Assembly: GCA_902801375.1 (NCBI GenBank)
Contig: CADCIB010000001.1
Coordinates: 166,440-230,439 of the forward strand
DNA: 64,000 nt
Origin: an uncultured Prevotellaceae bacterium
GTDB taxonomy: Bacteria; Bacteroidota; Bacteroidia; Bacteroidales; Bacteroidaceae
Reading direction: 5' to 3'
Under the pieces are notes generated by a model. That model did not search any database and was not told the DNA's origin. It saw nothing but the letters and a program-made list of their open reading frames with translations. The translations under genes were made by a program, and so were the position numbers. This document shows positions 30,494 to 39,467 of this stretch, one piece after another (positions within the stretch are counted from its first letter, which is position 1; each line of letters opens with the position of its first letter).

Positions 30494-30924
30494 CACAGTA
30501 TGGCTATTGGGGCATGCTTATTGCCGCTTTCATTGCCGGCAGTTTCTTCCCTTTCAGCAGCGAGGCCGTGATGCTTGGACTCTTGGCAACCGGTCTCGAT
30601 GGTTGGTTGCTCATCGTCTATGGTTCCATTGGCAACATTCTCGGCTCTATGGTAAACTATGGTTTCGGACGGTTAGGACGACTGGAATGGGTGGAGCGCT
30701 ACTTGCACGTGAAACCGCGCGACCTTCAACGAGCTCAGCGATTCATGGCTGGAAGGGGAGCATGGATGGGATTTTTCGCATTCCTCCCCATCATCGGCTC
30801 TGCCATCACTATTCTTCTGGGCTTTATGCGCGCCAACATCCCCGTCACTCTCCTGAGTATCGCTCTCGGAAAGTTCCTGCGCTATTGGTTGCTCATCTAC
30901 GGAGCAAGCTTCCTCATCGGATGA
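30469..30924 (+). CDS. DedA/YqaA-type small membrane protein
   Basis: 151 aa. The N-terminal GYWGMLIAAFIAGSFFPFSSEAVML and the segment FFAFLPIIGSAITILLGFMRA match the YqaA branch of the DedA/SNARE-associated family, thought to flip or scramble lipids. Four hydrophobic segments are visible. Its stop codon directly abuts the stop of the convergent TPR gene, with no base between them and no terminator. Confidence 0.85.
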   Translation: MDFLIDFLTQYGYWGMLIAAFIAGSFFPFSSEAVMLGLLATGLDGWLLIVYGSIGNILGSMVNYGFGRLGRLEWVERYLHVKPRDLQRAQRFMAGRGAWMGFFAFLPIIGSAITILLGFMRANIPVTLLSIALGKFLRYWLLIYGASFLIG

Positions 30925-32892
30925 TTATTTCTTTTGGTATTTCTTGATGACACTATAGGCATCATAGAGCCCCAACTCCCCGGCTTTGCTCAAATCGGCA
31001 ATTCCTTCGTCGAGTTGCTCTTGATGGATGCGGGCAAGGCCACGATTGTAGTAGGCTTCTGCTATGTTCGGGTCAATCTCTATGGCGCGAGTATAGTCGT
31101 CGACAGCCTGAGCATACTGACTACGAACGAAATAATAGTTGCCGCGATCATAGAGTATGAAAGGGTTCTGGGGATTAAGGCGAATAGCCTCATTGAAGTC
31201 GTCAATGGTGTTCACCGACTTCAACTTCGATTCCATTCCATGTTCTTCTGTAAACTCATACATCATAGCCTGACACACCGCACGATGCCAATAGGCAAGC
31301 GACGAACGATTGTCAATCTGCAAATAGGCCGTCAGATCATTGATGGCCGCATCGTAGTCTTGCGTCACGGCATAGGCTACAGCTCTCTGCAATAGCAGAT
31401 GGCAGTCTTTCTGCAGGTCACGTGAAGAACCTATCTGAACCGACAGGGTGTCAATGAGCGTGAAGTAGACGCGAGTCTCAGCTTTGTTCAGCGACTTTGG
31501 CTTGCAGGAAATGAGGATGCGATGCTGTGGACGATGCGTGTTGTTGAACTGTTCCACCTCATTATCGAAAGCGGTGTAAGCCTTCAGACCATTGTCATAC
31601 TGACGGTACGACAACGTGAACATCGGCATCATATCTTCATCCACCTTGCGGTTTTGCACTTTTCCACGATAGACGCTGGCATATTCGTGCTCTACATTCG
31701 GTTCGTCTTCCTCGACCAGCTGTGCATACTTATCCAAGTCGATATCGCTCTTCTTGCGCACCTCCTTGCGCTGCTTTTTCGTCCAACGAGGCTGAATGCC
31801 AAAGTGCTTGTCGTTCTGGGCCTTGAAAATACGGAACTCGTCCATCTCGGCCTTCGCTGTCATTCCCAGTCGTCGGTAGCAATTGGCGCGATACTGCAAT
31901 CCTGCCCAGAAATTGGGGAATTGGTTGATGACTTCCGTGTAGTCGCGAATGGCTCCATAGAGGTCGCCAGTACGGTCGAGCAGCAAAGCGCGATTGAAAA
32001 TAGCCATGAAATTGTCGGGCTCCATTCGCACGATGAAGTCGAAGTCTTCGATGGCACGATTGTCGTCGCCCACCTGTATGCGCAGCTGGCCGCGGTTGTA
32101 ATGCGCAAGGAAATTGTTCGGGTCCAGTTCGATGGCTTTATCATAGTCAGACAAAGCACCGCGCAGGTTGTTCAGATTGAACCGCGACATTGCGCGGTTT
32201 ACATAATAGCCTACTGTAGTCGGTTTCAAGTGGATAGCCTCAGAAAGCTGCTGGTCGGCATCTTTCCATTTCTTCTTCGACATGCTGATCATGGCTCGCA
32301 CAGCCCATGCTTCACCGTCATAACGGTCAATCTCAAGCGAACGATCAAGATACTTGGCCGCTTTCGTGGTGTCGCCTTGCTGCAAACAGACTTCAGCTTT
32401 CAACTGACAGGCCTTCGCGTTGCCTTTCCAGCGGTTCATCATCGAGTCGAGCTCTTGGTTCGCGCGGTCGAAATCCTTGTCCTGAAGGCGGCACAATGCT
32501 CGATTATACCAATAACCTTGATTGTTGGGATCGTGGCGGATGGCCAGGTCGTAGTCTGCAGCTGCCGCCGTGAACTTCTCCTGTCGGATGCGACAAACAC
32601 CGCGTAGGTCGTAGAGTCCTGATATATAGGGGTTTAGTGCGATGGCCTCGTTGCAATCGCTCTCTGCGCCGATGAAGTCGTCGAGGTTATACTTGGCAAT
32701 AGCTCTCAAATACCAAGGCTCGTAGAGGTAGGGCTTGGCATTGATGGCTTGGTTGAAATACTGGATGGAAAGGACATAGTCTTCATAATAGAGTGCACCT
32801 CGTCCGGCAAGCAATACACGCTGGATGTTGTATTGTGCAAGCGCCGATACAGATGAAGCAAGTGCGATGATGAAGACAATGACTTTTCGCAT
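30925..32892 (-). CDS. Secreted tetratricopeptide-repeat protein
   Basis: 655 aa with a signal peptide (cleavage after SALAQ). Consecutive TPR units of 34 residues run from about 25 to 355 (for example NPNNQGYWYNRALCRLQDKD and its relatives). A non-TPR linker follows (about 365-480, with many Lys/Arg/Asp), and more TPR units from 495 to the end. Such proteins scaffold periplasmic or outer-membrane complexes. Convergent with the DedA gene. Confidence 0.9.
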   Translation of the reverse strand: MRKVIVFIIALASSVSALAQYNIQRVLLAGRGALYYEDYVLSIQYFNQAINAKPYLYEPWYLRAIAKYNLDDFIGAESDCNEAIALNPYISGLYDLRGVCRIRQEKFTAAAADYDLAIRHDPNNQGYWYNRALCRLQDKDFDRANQELDSMMNRWKGNAKACQLKAEVCLQQGDTTKAAKYLDRSLEIDRYDGEAWAVRAMISMSKKKWKDADQQLSEAIHLKPTTVGYYVNRAMSRFNLNNLRGALSDYDKAIELDPNNFLAHYNRGQLRIQVGDDNRAIEDFDFIVRMEPDNFMAIFNRALLLDRTGDLYGAIRDYTEVINQFPNFWAGLQYRANCYRRLGMTAKAEMDEFRIFKAQNDKHFGIQPRWTKKQRKEVRKKSDIDLDKYAQLVEEDEPNVEHEYASVYRGKVQNRKVDEDMMPMFTLSYRQYDNGLKAYTAFDNEVEQFNNTHRPQHRILISCKPKSLNKAETRVYFTLIDTLSVQIGSSRDLQKDCHLLLQRAVAYAVTQDYDAAINDLTAYLQIDNRSSLAYWHRAVCQAMMYEFTEEHGMESKLKSVNTIDDFNEAIRLNPQNPFILYDRGNYYFVRSQYAQAVDDYTRAIEIDPNIAEAYYNRGLARIHQEQLDEGIADLSKAGELGLYDAYSVIKKYQKK

Positions 32893-32918
32893 AACGGGGA
32901 TAGATGAGGGGTGAGACC

Positions 32919-33479
32919 TTATTTCCTCACAGGCTTAGTACGATAAGAACAATGATAGCGCCCAAGGGTCAGATTCTTGAGCTTGTTCTTGATGAGCTGA
33001 CGGCGAAGAGGGCTAATGTGGTCGATGAACATGTGGGCGTCAAGATGGTCGAACTCATGCTGCATGACACGGGCCAAATAGCCTTCCACCCACTCATCGT
33101 GCTCCACGCGGTCGGCATCCTCATAGCGTACATGAATGCGTGTGGGGCGTGTCACCTTCTCATGAATGCCCGGCAACGACAAGCACCCTTCTTCCGACGA
33201 GTCGGTATTGCTGTCGTCGGTCTCGATAATATGCGCATTAATGAATGCTTTGCGGAATCCTTTGTACTCTGGCAAATCCTCGGAAATCACATCAAGGTCG
33301 ATGATGACTACACGGATGGGAAGTCCCACCTGTGGGGCTGCCAAACCAATGCCCTCGCTGGCATCAAGGGTCTCATACATATTGTTAAGCAGTTCGCTTA
33401 ACTGAGGATAGTCTTTCGGAATGTCTTCGGCAACTTTTCTCAGCACCGGTTGCCCATATATATAAATAGGTAGAATCAT
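32919..33479 (-). CDS. def: Peptide deformylase
   Basis: Removes the N-formyl group from new proteins. The start at ATG 33479 (MILPIYIYGQPVLRK) gives 186 aa; the frame opens 22 codons earlier through non-protein-like sequence. The three family motifs are present: GIGLAAPQVG, EEGCLSLPG and QHEFDHLDA, which carry the metal-binding Cys and two His. A 15-residue acidic stretch (IETDDSNTDSSEE) before motif 2 is a Bacteroidetes feature. It lies 26 nt upstream of the TPR gene. Confidence 0.96.
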   Translation of the reverse strand: MILPIYIYGQPVLRKVAEDIPKDYPQLSELLNNMYETLDASEGIGLAAPQVGLPIRVVIIDLDVISEDLPEYKGFRKAFINAHIIETDDSNTDSSEEGCLSLPGIHEKVTRPTRIHVRYEDADRVEHDEWVEGYLARVMQHEFDHLDAHMFIDHISPLRRQLIKNKLKNLTLGRYHCSYRTKPVRK

Positions 33480-33545
33480 TATTACTGGATGAGGGAATGA
33501 AAGAGGGGGATGAGGGTTGGAAACAGGAGCGAAAAGCCAACCCAC

Positions 33546-33980
33546 CTAACAGGGTGTGTGCTGCTGATGCGCTCTCGACTCCAAGTAGCTCTGCAGGATG
33601 ATGGTAGCACTGATCTCGTCGACGAGCGCCTTGTCTTGCCGCGCCTTTTTCCTTAAACCTCCGGAAAGCATAGCCTGATGAGCCAACAACGAGGTGTAGC
33701 GCTCATCCACATACTCAACGGGAATCTCGGGATGCGCCTTTTTCCATGTTGCCACGAATTGCCTGACACGCTGCAGGTTCTCGCTGGGCTGACCATTAGG
33801 CTGACGGGGTTCGCCTACTACCAACAACTCTACAGACTCTTTCCCGACATATGCTTCCAACCACGACATGAGCTCATGAGTAGCAACAGTTACCAACCCG
33901 TTTGCAATGATCTGCAACGGGTCGGTAACTGCTATGCCAGTGCGTTTCTTGCCGTAGTCGATGGAAAGAATCCTTGCCAC
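33546..33980 (-). CDS. ruvX: YqgF/RuvX RNase H-fold nuclease (putative Holliday junction resolvase)
   Basis: 144 aa. The motifs DYGKKRTGIAVTD, VDERYTS and DEISATIILQSYL are the acidic active-site segments of the YqgF family, involved in 16S rRNA 5' processing or junction resolution. Upstream of def on the same strand. Confidence 0.94.
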   Translation of the reverse strand: MARILSIDYGKKRTGIAVTDPLQIIANGLVTVATHELMSWLEAYVGKESVELLVVGEPRQPNGQPSENLQRVRQFVATWKKAHPEIPVEYVDERYTSLLAHQAMLSGGLRKKARQDKALVDEISATIILQSYLESRAHQQHTPC

Positions 33981-33989
33981 TATCGGATA

Positions 33990-34481
33990 TTAACGCTGGT
34001 TGAAGAGCAACCAAGCATCGGGATACTTCGAACGGAACTCGTTGCGACTGCGAACAGCACTTGCTTTGTCGTCGCTGGTAGAGGCAATCACACGATACAT
34101 GTTACGAGCACTGTTGTAGGCAATCTGGGCGCCATAGCCTGCATTGCGCAGCTGCTGGCAGAGACCTTCGGCATTGGCTTTCACGGAGAACGAACCCACC
34201 ACCACGCTGAAGTTCTTCAAGCCGGCTCCGTCGACTACAGTGATGCTTTCAGAGCGCACAGAAACGTTGTCGTAGTTGTCCACCTGAGGGGTCTCGGTGT
34301 AAGGTCTTGTCTCAACGGGAGCGACCACCACATTCTCCGTAGGAGTGGTGTTTTGGTTGATCACGGCTTCCTGAGCTTTTGCCTTTTCATAGGCCTTGCG
34401 ATAGGCACTGTCTTGAGATTTGCAACTTGTAAAGGCCACGGCCAGACTTAATCCAGCGCAAACGAGCATGTACTTCTTCAT
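33990..34481 (-). CDS. SPOR-domain lipoprotein
   Basis: 163 aa. A lipobox (AVAFTSC, Cys20) follows a short signal peptide. A linker rich in Pro/Thr/Val spans 40-85, and residues 88-160 form a SPOR domain (FSVVVGSFSVKANAEGLCQQL ... YRVIASTS), which binds denuded glycan strands of septal peptidoglycan. The first gene of the minus-strand set with ruvX and def, 9 nt before ruvX. Confidence 0.88.
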   Translation of the reverse strand: MKKYMLVCAGLSLAVAFTSCKSQDSAYRKAYEKAKAQEAVINQNTTPTENVVVAPVETRPYTETPQVDNYDNVSVRSESITVVDGAGLKNFSVVVGSFSVKANAEGLCQQLRNAGYGAQIAYNSARNMYRVIASTSDDKASAVRSRNEFRSKYPDAWLLFNQR

Positions 34482-34651
34482 AATTCTTTTTTTTATTGGA
34501 TGAAACTTATTTCTTTGAAAACTTGTGCGAAATTACACAAAAATGAGCAATTATAGAGAAAAAAACTGCATAAAGTTTGTTAAATCACTTATTTACATTT
34601 TCTTTAACCAAAAAATTGCAAAAAAAAGAAGAAACTTTGCGAAAGATTTCA

Positions 34652-34659
34652 TAAATTTG
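34652..34659 (+). promoter_or_regulatory. Putative promoter box of the YtxH/holin-like cluster
   Basis: TAAATTTG followed by CAAC, 38 nt before the ATG at 34697, in an AT-rich divergent spacer. Confidence 0.6.
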
Positions 34660-34696
34660 CAACACAAATGTTGTTTAATTTAAATTGTAGTGTATA

Positions 34697-34915
34697 ATGA
34701 AAACTTTAGGTTACATTGGAGCATTTTTGGGTGGAGCCATCGCCGGCTCGGCACTCGGATTACTGTTAGCCCCGGAAAAGGGCACTGACACTCGTGAGAA
34801 AATCACTGACGCTATCGACTCTTTCTGCAAGAAACACAACATCAATCTTTCGCGCAAGGAGATTGTCGACCTGGCTGAAGACATCAAGGATGCAGCTGCC
34901 GACATCGCTGAATAA
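34697..34915 (+). CDS. YtxH-type small membrane protein
   Basis: 72 aa. A glycine-rich membrane segment (IGAFLGGAIAGSALGLLLAP, residues 7-26) is followed by EKGTDTREKI and an amphipathic helix, the YtxH/DUF1490-like pattern. Members are stress-induced. First of three adjacent small plus-strand genes. Confidence 0.85.
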   Translation: MKTLGYIGAFLGGAIAGSALGLLLAPEKGTDTREKITDAIDSFCKKHNINLSRKEIVDLAEDIKDAAADIAE

Positions 34916-34923
34916 GCATTGGT

Positions 34924-35271
34924 ATGTTTTCGAACGACAAGAACATAGAGACCGTCGGACAACTCATTGAGGTGTTGAGACACTACATCGGGCTGCAGAA
35001 TGAATATCTGCGGCTTGATATTGTCGACAAGGTGGTGAGACTCATCACGGCCCTTCTCATTGCGGGTGTCGTGCTTCTGCTCATCATGATCATCCTCATC
35101 TACCTCTCTTTTGCTGCAGCCTATGCTTTGGCCCCCATCATGGGCCACGCTGCGGCCTTCTGTTTGGTGGCCGGGTTCTACATTCTGCTGTTCCTCCTGT
35201 TCCTCGCGTTCAGGAAAAACTGGGTTGAGAAGCCACTCGTCAGATTCCTTGCCGGAATGATGATGCAGTGA
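34924..35271 (+). CDS. Phage-holin-III-like membrane protein
   Basis: 115 aa with two long hydrophobic segments (about 40-62 and 66-95) and a short amphipathic N-terminus (IETVGQLIEVLRHYIGLQNEYLRLDIVDK). This is the putative actinobacterial holin-X/holin superfamily III layout often found next to YtxH genes. Not evidence of phage; no lysis or structural genes are nearby. Confidence 0.8.
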   Translation: MFSNDKNIETVGQLIEVLRHYIGLQNEYLRLDIVDKVVRLITALLIAGVVLLLIMIILIYLSFAAAYALAPIMGHAAAFCLVAGFYILLFLLFLAFRKNWVEKPLVRFLAGMMMQ

Positions 35272-35304
35272 AAAGTATTCGTGTCTAATATAAAGAATTG
35301 GAGT

Positions 35305-35556
35305 ATGAGCACGGTCGACGACAATCGCACCCAGCCTGCCTACACGACCCTCCGTTCCATCGAGGAACGGAAGAAGCAGTTGTTGCGCGAAATCAGGAAG
35401 GATAATGAGAAGATGAACAAGCTCCGCCATCAGTTGTTTGCAAAGCCGACACCAGTTAAGGGAGGTAAGCGCATGCAGACACTGATGACCACGAGCGTAG
35501 GTATGCTCGACGGGATCTTGTTCGCATGGAAACTCTATCGGAAATTCAGGAAATGA
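35305..35556 (+). CDS. Small basic protein of the YtxH/holin-like cluster
   Basis: 83 aa from ATG 35305 (MSTVDDNRT); an in-frame GTG at 35281 would add eight residues. Residues 18-45 form a charged helix (SIEERKKQLLREIRKDNEKM), and the C-terminal 20 residues are an amphipathic basic tail. No family recognised beyond its conserved position as third gene after YtxH and the holin-like protein. Confidence 0.75.
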   Translation: MSTVDDNRTQPAYTTLRSIEERKKQLLREIRKDNEKMNKLRHQLFAKPTPVKGGKRMQTLMTTSVGMLDGILFAWKLYRKFRK

Positions 35557-35560
35557 CACA

Positions 35561-35584
35561 AAAAAAGGAGTACCGCCGTACTCC
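35561..35584 (-). terminator. Rho-independent terminator, minus strand
   Basis: GGAGTAC-GGCG-GTACTCC (7-bp perfect stem) followed on the minus strand by a run of at least six T. Confidence 0.85.
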
Positions 35585-35622
35585 AAACTAATGTTAACCT
35601 TAAATCTAATACTATGAAAAAC
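35561..35622 (-). ncRNA. Candidate small RNA (about 62 nt) with promoter and terminator
   Basis: On the minus strand, TTG-N20-TATCTTTG (TATCTTTG at 35629-35636) is a full promoter match. The predicted start near 35622 is followed by an A/T-rich leader beginning GTTTTTCATAGTATTAG, and then GGAGTAC-GGCG-GTACTCC with TTTTTT (35561-35584). No start codon with a usable frame lies between. The hairpin could also serve as terminator for the upstream MBL-fold gene, whose stop is at 35712. Confidence 0.5.
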
Positions 35623-35628
35623 ACACTG

Positions 35629-35636
35629 CAAAGATA
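35629..35636 (-). promoter_or_regulatory. Promoter of the candidate small RNA
   Basis: TATCTTTG preceded by TTG at a 20-nt spacing, one of the best matches in the window. Confidence 0.65.
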
Positions 35637-35711
35637 CGACTATTTCTAATACCCTGCAAGTATTTTGCAAAAAATCTGCTGCTCTGTAACGATATTTAAC
35701 AATTTAAAGCC

Positions 35712-36473
35712 CTAAATTGCTATTATTTGACCATCAAAAGCCAATTTAATATCATCTGGAAGGGAGGCATTCACCTCTTGATGAAGACCTACATCGTGGC
35801 ACACGTGTATTAGAAATGTTTGTTTTGCACCCACTCTCCGTGCGAAGGCAATCGCATCGTCGACCGACTGATGAGAATGGTGCTCTGGATGGAATCGAAG
35901 CGCATTCAGCACCAATACCTCCACCCCCTCCAAATAAGGCAGTTCTGAAGTTTCGATGGTCTTCATGTCGGTGATGTAGGCCAACCGTCCGATGCGGTAA
36001 GCCGTGATGGGCAGTTTGCCGTGATTCACCACAAAAGGCACCACCTCCAGCTCGTTCACCCTCAGCACTTCATGATGTCGCAGCGTGTGCAGACGGATAG
36101 AGGGTGCACCCGGATAGCGGTTTTCGGCAAAACAATAGGGCACGGTGTGCATCAATCCGCACGACGTGGCATCGTCGGCATAGACATTCACCTCACCAAA
36201 CTGGCAGAAGGGGCGCAGGTCGTCAATGCCGCCCACATGGTCGTAGTGGATATGCGTCAGCAGCACGGCATCAATCTTGCGGAACTCCAAGGGCAGCATC
36301 TGCTGGCGGAAGTCAGGACCGATGTCAAGGAGAATCCGTGTCTGCTCCGTCTCCACGAGTGCCGAAGTGCGCAGGCGCTTGTCCTTCGGGTCGGTACTGG
36401 TACACACGCAGCATTGGCAACCGATGGTGGGTACACCCACCGAGGTTCCTGTGCCAAGAAATCTTAGGGTCAT
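35712..36473 (-). CDS. PhnP-like metallo-beta-lactamase-fold phosphodiesterase
   Basis: 253 aa from ATG 36473 (MTLRFLGTGTSVG); a TTG 18 nt upstream is less likely. GCQCCVC near residue 20 matches the CxCxxC structural zinc site of PhnP, and THIHYDHVGG is the HxHxDH metal motif; further His and Asp follow (YITDMKTI, HHSHQS, HVCHDVG). PhnP opens cyclic ribose phosphates, but no phosphonate genes are present, so the physiological substrate is open. It follows murB by 10 nt. Confidence 0.85.
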   Translation of the reverse strand: MTLRFLGTGTSVGVPTIGCQCCVCTSTDPKDKRLRTSALVETEQTRILLDIGPDFRQQMLPLEFRKIDAVLLTHIHYDHVGGIDDLRPFCQFGEVNVYADDATSCGLMHTVPYCFAENRYPGAPSIRLHTLRHHEVLRVNELEVVPFVVNHGKLPITAYRIGRLAYITDMKTIETSELPYLEGVEVLVLNALRFHPEHHSHQSVDDAIAFARRVGAKQTFLIHVCHDVGLHQEVNASLPDDIKLAFDGQIIAI

Positions 36474-36483
36474 GATATGATCG

Positions 36484-37503
36484 TTACACAATATTCACTT
36501 CAGGATGAAGGGTAATGCCAAAGCGCGTCTCCACATCGCCGACAATAGCCTGACACAGACTGAGCACCTCTCGGCCATCTGCCCCACCTCGGTTCACCAG
36601 CACCAGGGCTTGCTTCTCGTGCACACCGGCACGCCCCAGCGAGCGGCCTTTCCATCCGCATTGGTCTATCATCCATCCGGCAGGAATCTTCTCCAGCGTC
36701 TCACTCACCGTATAGTGCGGCATCTGGGGATATTCAGCAGCCAGTTGTTCATATTTCTCACGGCTAACTACGGGGTTCATGAAGAAGCTGCCGGCATTGC
36801 CTGTCACCTCTGGGTCAGGCAATTTCGCCCTGCGAATGTCAACAATGCATTGGCGCAGTTGTTCGGCTGTTGGCTGGTCTATTCCCTTCCGTTCCAACTC
36901 TCCCCGAATGTTGCCATAGTCCAAACGGGGCACGAACGTAGTGGAAAGCTTGTAAACCACATGCGTGATCATCCATAAGCGAAAAGCAGACTCTTTGAAG
37001 ATGCTATGACGATAGCTGTAGCAGCACTCCGACACGTCGAACATCCGCGTCTCGCCGGTTTCCAGATGCATCGCTTCCACCTTGGAGATGATGTCCTTAG
37101 CCTCAACACCGTAGGCACCGATGTTCTGCACAGCACTGGCTCCCACATCGCCGGGAATCAGCGAGAGGTTCTCGGCTCCATAGAGTCCGTGATTCACGCA
37201 ATAGCCGACCACGCCGTCCCAGCATTCGCCCGAACCGCAGCGCAGCAGCACTTCGCCGTCGTTCTCCCCCACGATGTCCATCCCGTGTATCTCCGAATGC
37301 AGCACCGTTCCCTCGAAATCGCGGGTCAGCAGCAGATTGCTCCCACCGCCGAGAATCATCAGCGGCTGGTCCTCTTGGGTCAGCATGACCACAATCTGCC
37401 TCAGCTCCTCCACACTCTGAAAGGCGAGGAACCGACGGCAGCGTCCTTCTATGCCAAAGGTGTTGTGTCGCAGCAGCGAATAATTGCGCAGGTCTTTCAT
37501 CAT
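36484..37503 (-). CDS. murB: UDP-N-acetylenolpyruvoylglucosamine reductase (type I)
   Basis: FAD enzyme of peptidoglycan precursor synthesis. The start at 37503 or 37500 (MMKDLRNYSLLRHNTFG) overlaps the upstream stop codon. GGGSNLLLT is the FAD-binding loop and NAGSFFMNPVVS contains the catalytic Ser. At about 340 aa with the C-terminal extension ending PEVNIV it is E. coli-like type I. Confidence 0.96.
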   Translation of the reverse strand: MMKDLRNYSLLRHNTFGIEGRCRRFLAFQSVEELRQIVVMLTQEDQPLMILGGGSNLLLTRDFEGTVLHSEIHGMDIVGENDGEVLLRCGSGECWDGVVGYCVNHGLYGAENLSLIPGDVGASAVQNIGAYGVEAKDIISKVEAMHLETGETRMFDVSECCYSYRHSIFKESAFRLWMITHVVYKLSTTFVPRLDYGNIRGELERKGIDQPTAEQLRQCIVDIRRAKLPDPEVTGNAGSFFMNPVVSREKYEQLAAEYPQMPHYTVSETLEKIPAGWMIDQCGWKGRSLGRAGVHEKQALVLVNRGGADGREVLSLCQAIVGDVETRFGITLHPEVNIV

Positions 37504-38342
37504 TCCGAGATTTTCACAAGTTTCCATTCGCCGTCTTTCCTGCGGAACGTCAGCTCCATTTCCTGACCGTTGGAGATACCTCGGAGCAAGAAAATTTTCT
37601 GGTTGCTGTGTTCGTAGGTCTGACCGTAGATGATGTTATAGATCATGTCGCGTGGCAGTTCGCCAGGCCCCATCTCCTCCCACTCGTCGGCAGAAATCTC
37701 GCCCACGAGGTCCTTCAGGTCGTTGTCGGGGTCGGGACCTTTGAAACTGATCACGTCGTTCAGGTGTTCGGCCTGATAGAGCGAGTCGGTGGCAAATGCC
37801 TGGTAGAACTTCAGGAACGAGGCATTGGCATTGTTTGCCAGCGACTGATTGTCAATGCTTGTTAGTTTCCACTCGCCACTGATGCGGTCGAAGTGATAGT
37901 CTTTCACCCACGATTTGTCCAGGAATATTTTCTCCACCACCACGTGATTCACACTCGTGTCCTTCGGTAGGTTCAGTTGCCGGCGGTTGTCGAGAATCAG
38001 CGTGTAGTAGCTCTGCGGCATGAAGAAGCGGTCCATCTTCCACTCGTGCTGTTGCATCAGGGTCTGCTTGTTGCCGTTTTTCACAGTCAGCGGAAACTGA
38101 ATGCGGCTCAGCTGATGTTTGCGATTGCCTGCGAAGGTGAAGAAGAAGTCGTCGAACAGTTCGTCGGCAGCTTTCGGCACCTCCTGGTCGGGAACCAGCT
38201 CGGCCACCGTATCTGTGTCGACAACACATGTCAGACTGTCTTCCGCCCCATCTTCATCGGCGGGCTTTTTGTTCTTGCACGCAGTCTCCAGTAACAACAT
38301 ACACCCACAGGCCAACAAGACCATGTAGAAACCTTTTTTCAT
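37500..38342 (-). CDS. Lipoprotein of the DUF4348 type
   Basis: 280 aa from ATG 38342. The lipoprotein signal ends at LLLETAC (Cys22). The mature part has an acidic linker and a mixed alpha/beta domain (FFFTFAGNRKHQLSRIQFP ... GEWKLTSI ... DGEWKLVKI) that I associate with DUF4348, function unknown; the two GEWKL segments suggest a duplicated small fold. First gene of the murB operon, with a TACCTTTG box upstream. Confidence 0.78.
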   Translation of the reverse strand: MKKGFYMVLLACGCMLLLETACKNKKPADEDGAEDSLTCVVDTDTVAELVPDQEVPKAADELFDDFFFTFAGNRKHQLSRIQFPLTVKNGNKQTLMQQHEWKMDRFFMPQSYYTLILDNRRQLNLPKDTSVNHVVVEKIFLDKSWVKDYHFDRISGEWKLTSIDNQSLANNANASFLKFYQAFATDSLYQAEHLNDVISFKGPDPDNDLKDLVGEISADEWEEMGPGELPRDMIYNIIYGQTYEHSNQKIFLLRGISNGQEMELTFRRKDGEWKLVKISE

Positions 38343-38373
38343 CTGTGAAAAACTTCTTGTCCTAAATCGGGCA

Positions 38374-38381
38374 CAAAGGTA
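38374..38381 (-). promoter_or_regulatory. Putative promoter box of the lipoprotein-murB operon
   Basis: TACCTTTG on the minus strand, 32 nt before ATG 38342. Confidence 0.6.
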
Positions 38382-38655
38382 TAAAACTATTTCCATCCCA
38401 CCATCAGCCAAAGCGAAAATCTTCTGTTAAATTTCGTCAAAACCCTTCCATATAGACCTCCATCGACATTCAATGCCTCACGCACGCGTATGAATGCGTT
38501 ATTAATAAGGTAATGACCTCACTTTCAATTCGATGATTTACCATTTTGTTGTGAATGAACAAAAAACATGCCACGTAACAACTAAATCGACTGCCAACAG
38601 GTATATTGATCCAAAATTTTTCCTATCAGAAATAGTGATTATACACAAATTTTCG
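38382..38655. other. Divergent spacer without recognisable gene
   Basis: AT-rich spacer between the minus-strand lipoprotein promoter and the cyclophilin promoter. I see no repeat, hairpin or small gene with clear support. Confidence 0.5.
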
Positions 38656-38663
38656 TATCTTTG
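38656..38663 (+). promoter_or_regulatory. Putative promoter box of the cyclophilin gene
   Basis: TATCTTTG followed by CACC, 55 nt before ATG 38718. Confidence 0.65.
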
Positions 38664-38717
38664 CACCGAAATACGTAATCAGTATAAACATCAGAAAACA
38701 CCCAATAGGAATACAAC

Positions 38718-39446
38718 ATGAGAGTAAAGATTCAAACCATGCTGGGCGACATCGTCGTCAGGCTCTATGATGAGACACCCCTACACCGCGACAACTTCAT
38801 CAAGCTGGTGAAGGAAGGATATTATGATGGGACACTGTTCCACCGTGTGATCAAGGACTTCATGATACAGGGCGGCGACCCTGACTCTAAGGGGGCTCCA
38901 GCAGGAAAGATGCTGGGTGTCGGCGATCCTGGCTACACCCTCGAGTCAGAAATCAAGGACGGCTTGTTCCACAAGCGTGGTGCACTTGCCGCTGCCAGAC
39001 TGGGCGACGAGGTCAATCCAGAGCGCAGGAGCAGTGGGTCGCAGTTCTACATCGTATGGGGACAGGTGTATAACACAGGGCAGCTGAACCAATTCTCCAA
39101 ACAGTTGAGACGTCAGCGCGTACAAGAAGTCTTTAACGAGCTGTTGGCTGATCACCGCCCCGAAATTATGCAAATGCGACGTGAGAGAAACCGCGCAGGA
39201 CTCCAAGAGATGCAAGACACGCTGGCTGCCGAGGCAGAGCAGAAAGTCAGCAAAGACGGGTTGACTGGAGAGCAGATTAACATCTACTCCACCATCGGCG
39301 GCACACCTCACCTCGACGGTCAGTACACCGTGTTCGGAGAAGTAGAGGAAGGTCTCGATGTGGTGGAGATGATACAAGGAACTGCCACCGGACGGGGTGA
39401 CAGGCCCATCGACGACATCGAGATGAGGATGACAATCGTAGAGTAG
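38718..39446 (+). CDS. Cyclophilin-type peptidyl-prolyl isomerase with insert
   Basis: 242 aa, no signal peptide, so cytoplasmic. The N-terminal part has TLFHRVIKDFMIQGGDP and the end has YTVFGEVEEGLDVV, the standard cyclophilin landmarks. A Gln/Arg/Glu-rich helical insert (about residues 118-180) splits the fold and makes it longer than the usual 170 aa; this occurs in Bacteroidetes homologues. Followed by two small genes on the same strand. Confidence 0.93.
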   Translation: MRVKIQTMLGDIVVRLYDETPLHRDNFIKLVKEGYYDGTLFHRVIKDFMIQGGDPDSKGAPAGKMLGVGDPGYTLESEIKDGLFHKRGALAAARLGDEVNPERRSSGSQFYIVWGQVYNTGQLNQFSKQLRRQRVQEVFNELLADHRPEIMQMRRERNRAGLQEMQDTLAAEAEQKVSKDGLTGEQINIYSTIGGTPHLDGQYTVFGEVEEGLDVVEMIQGTATGRGDRPIDDIEMRMTIVE

Positions 39447-39467
39447 TATGATAATAATAATAGCACA

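Noticed and set aside
34924-35271. Prophage, suggested by the holin-like protein
   Set aside because: Only a YtxH-type gene and a small basic protein accompany it; no phage structural, lysis or integration genes exist in the window.
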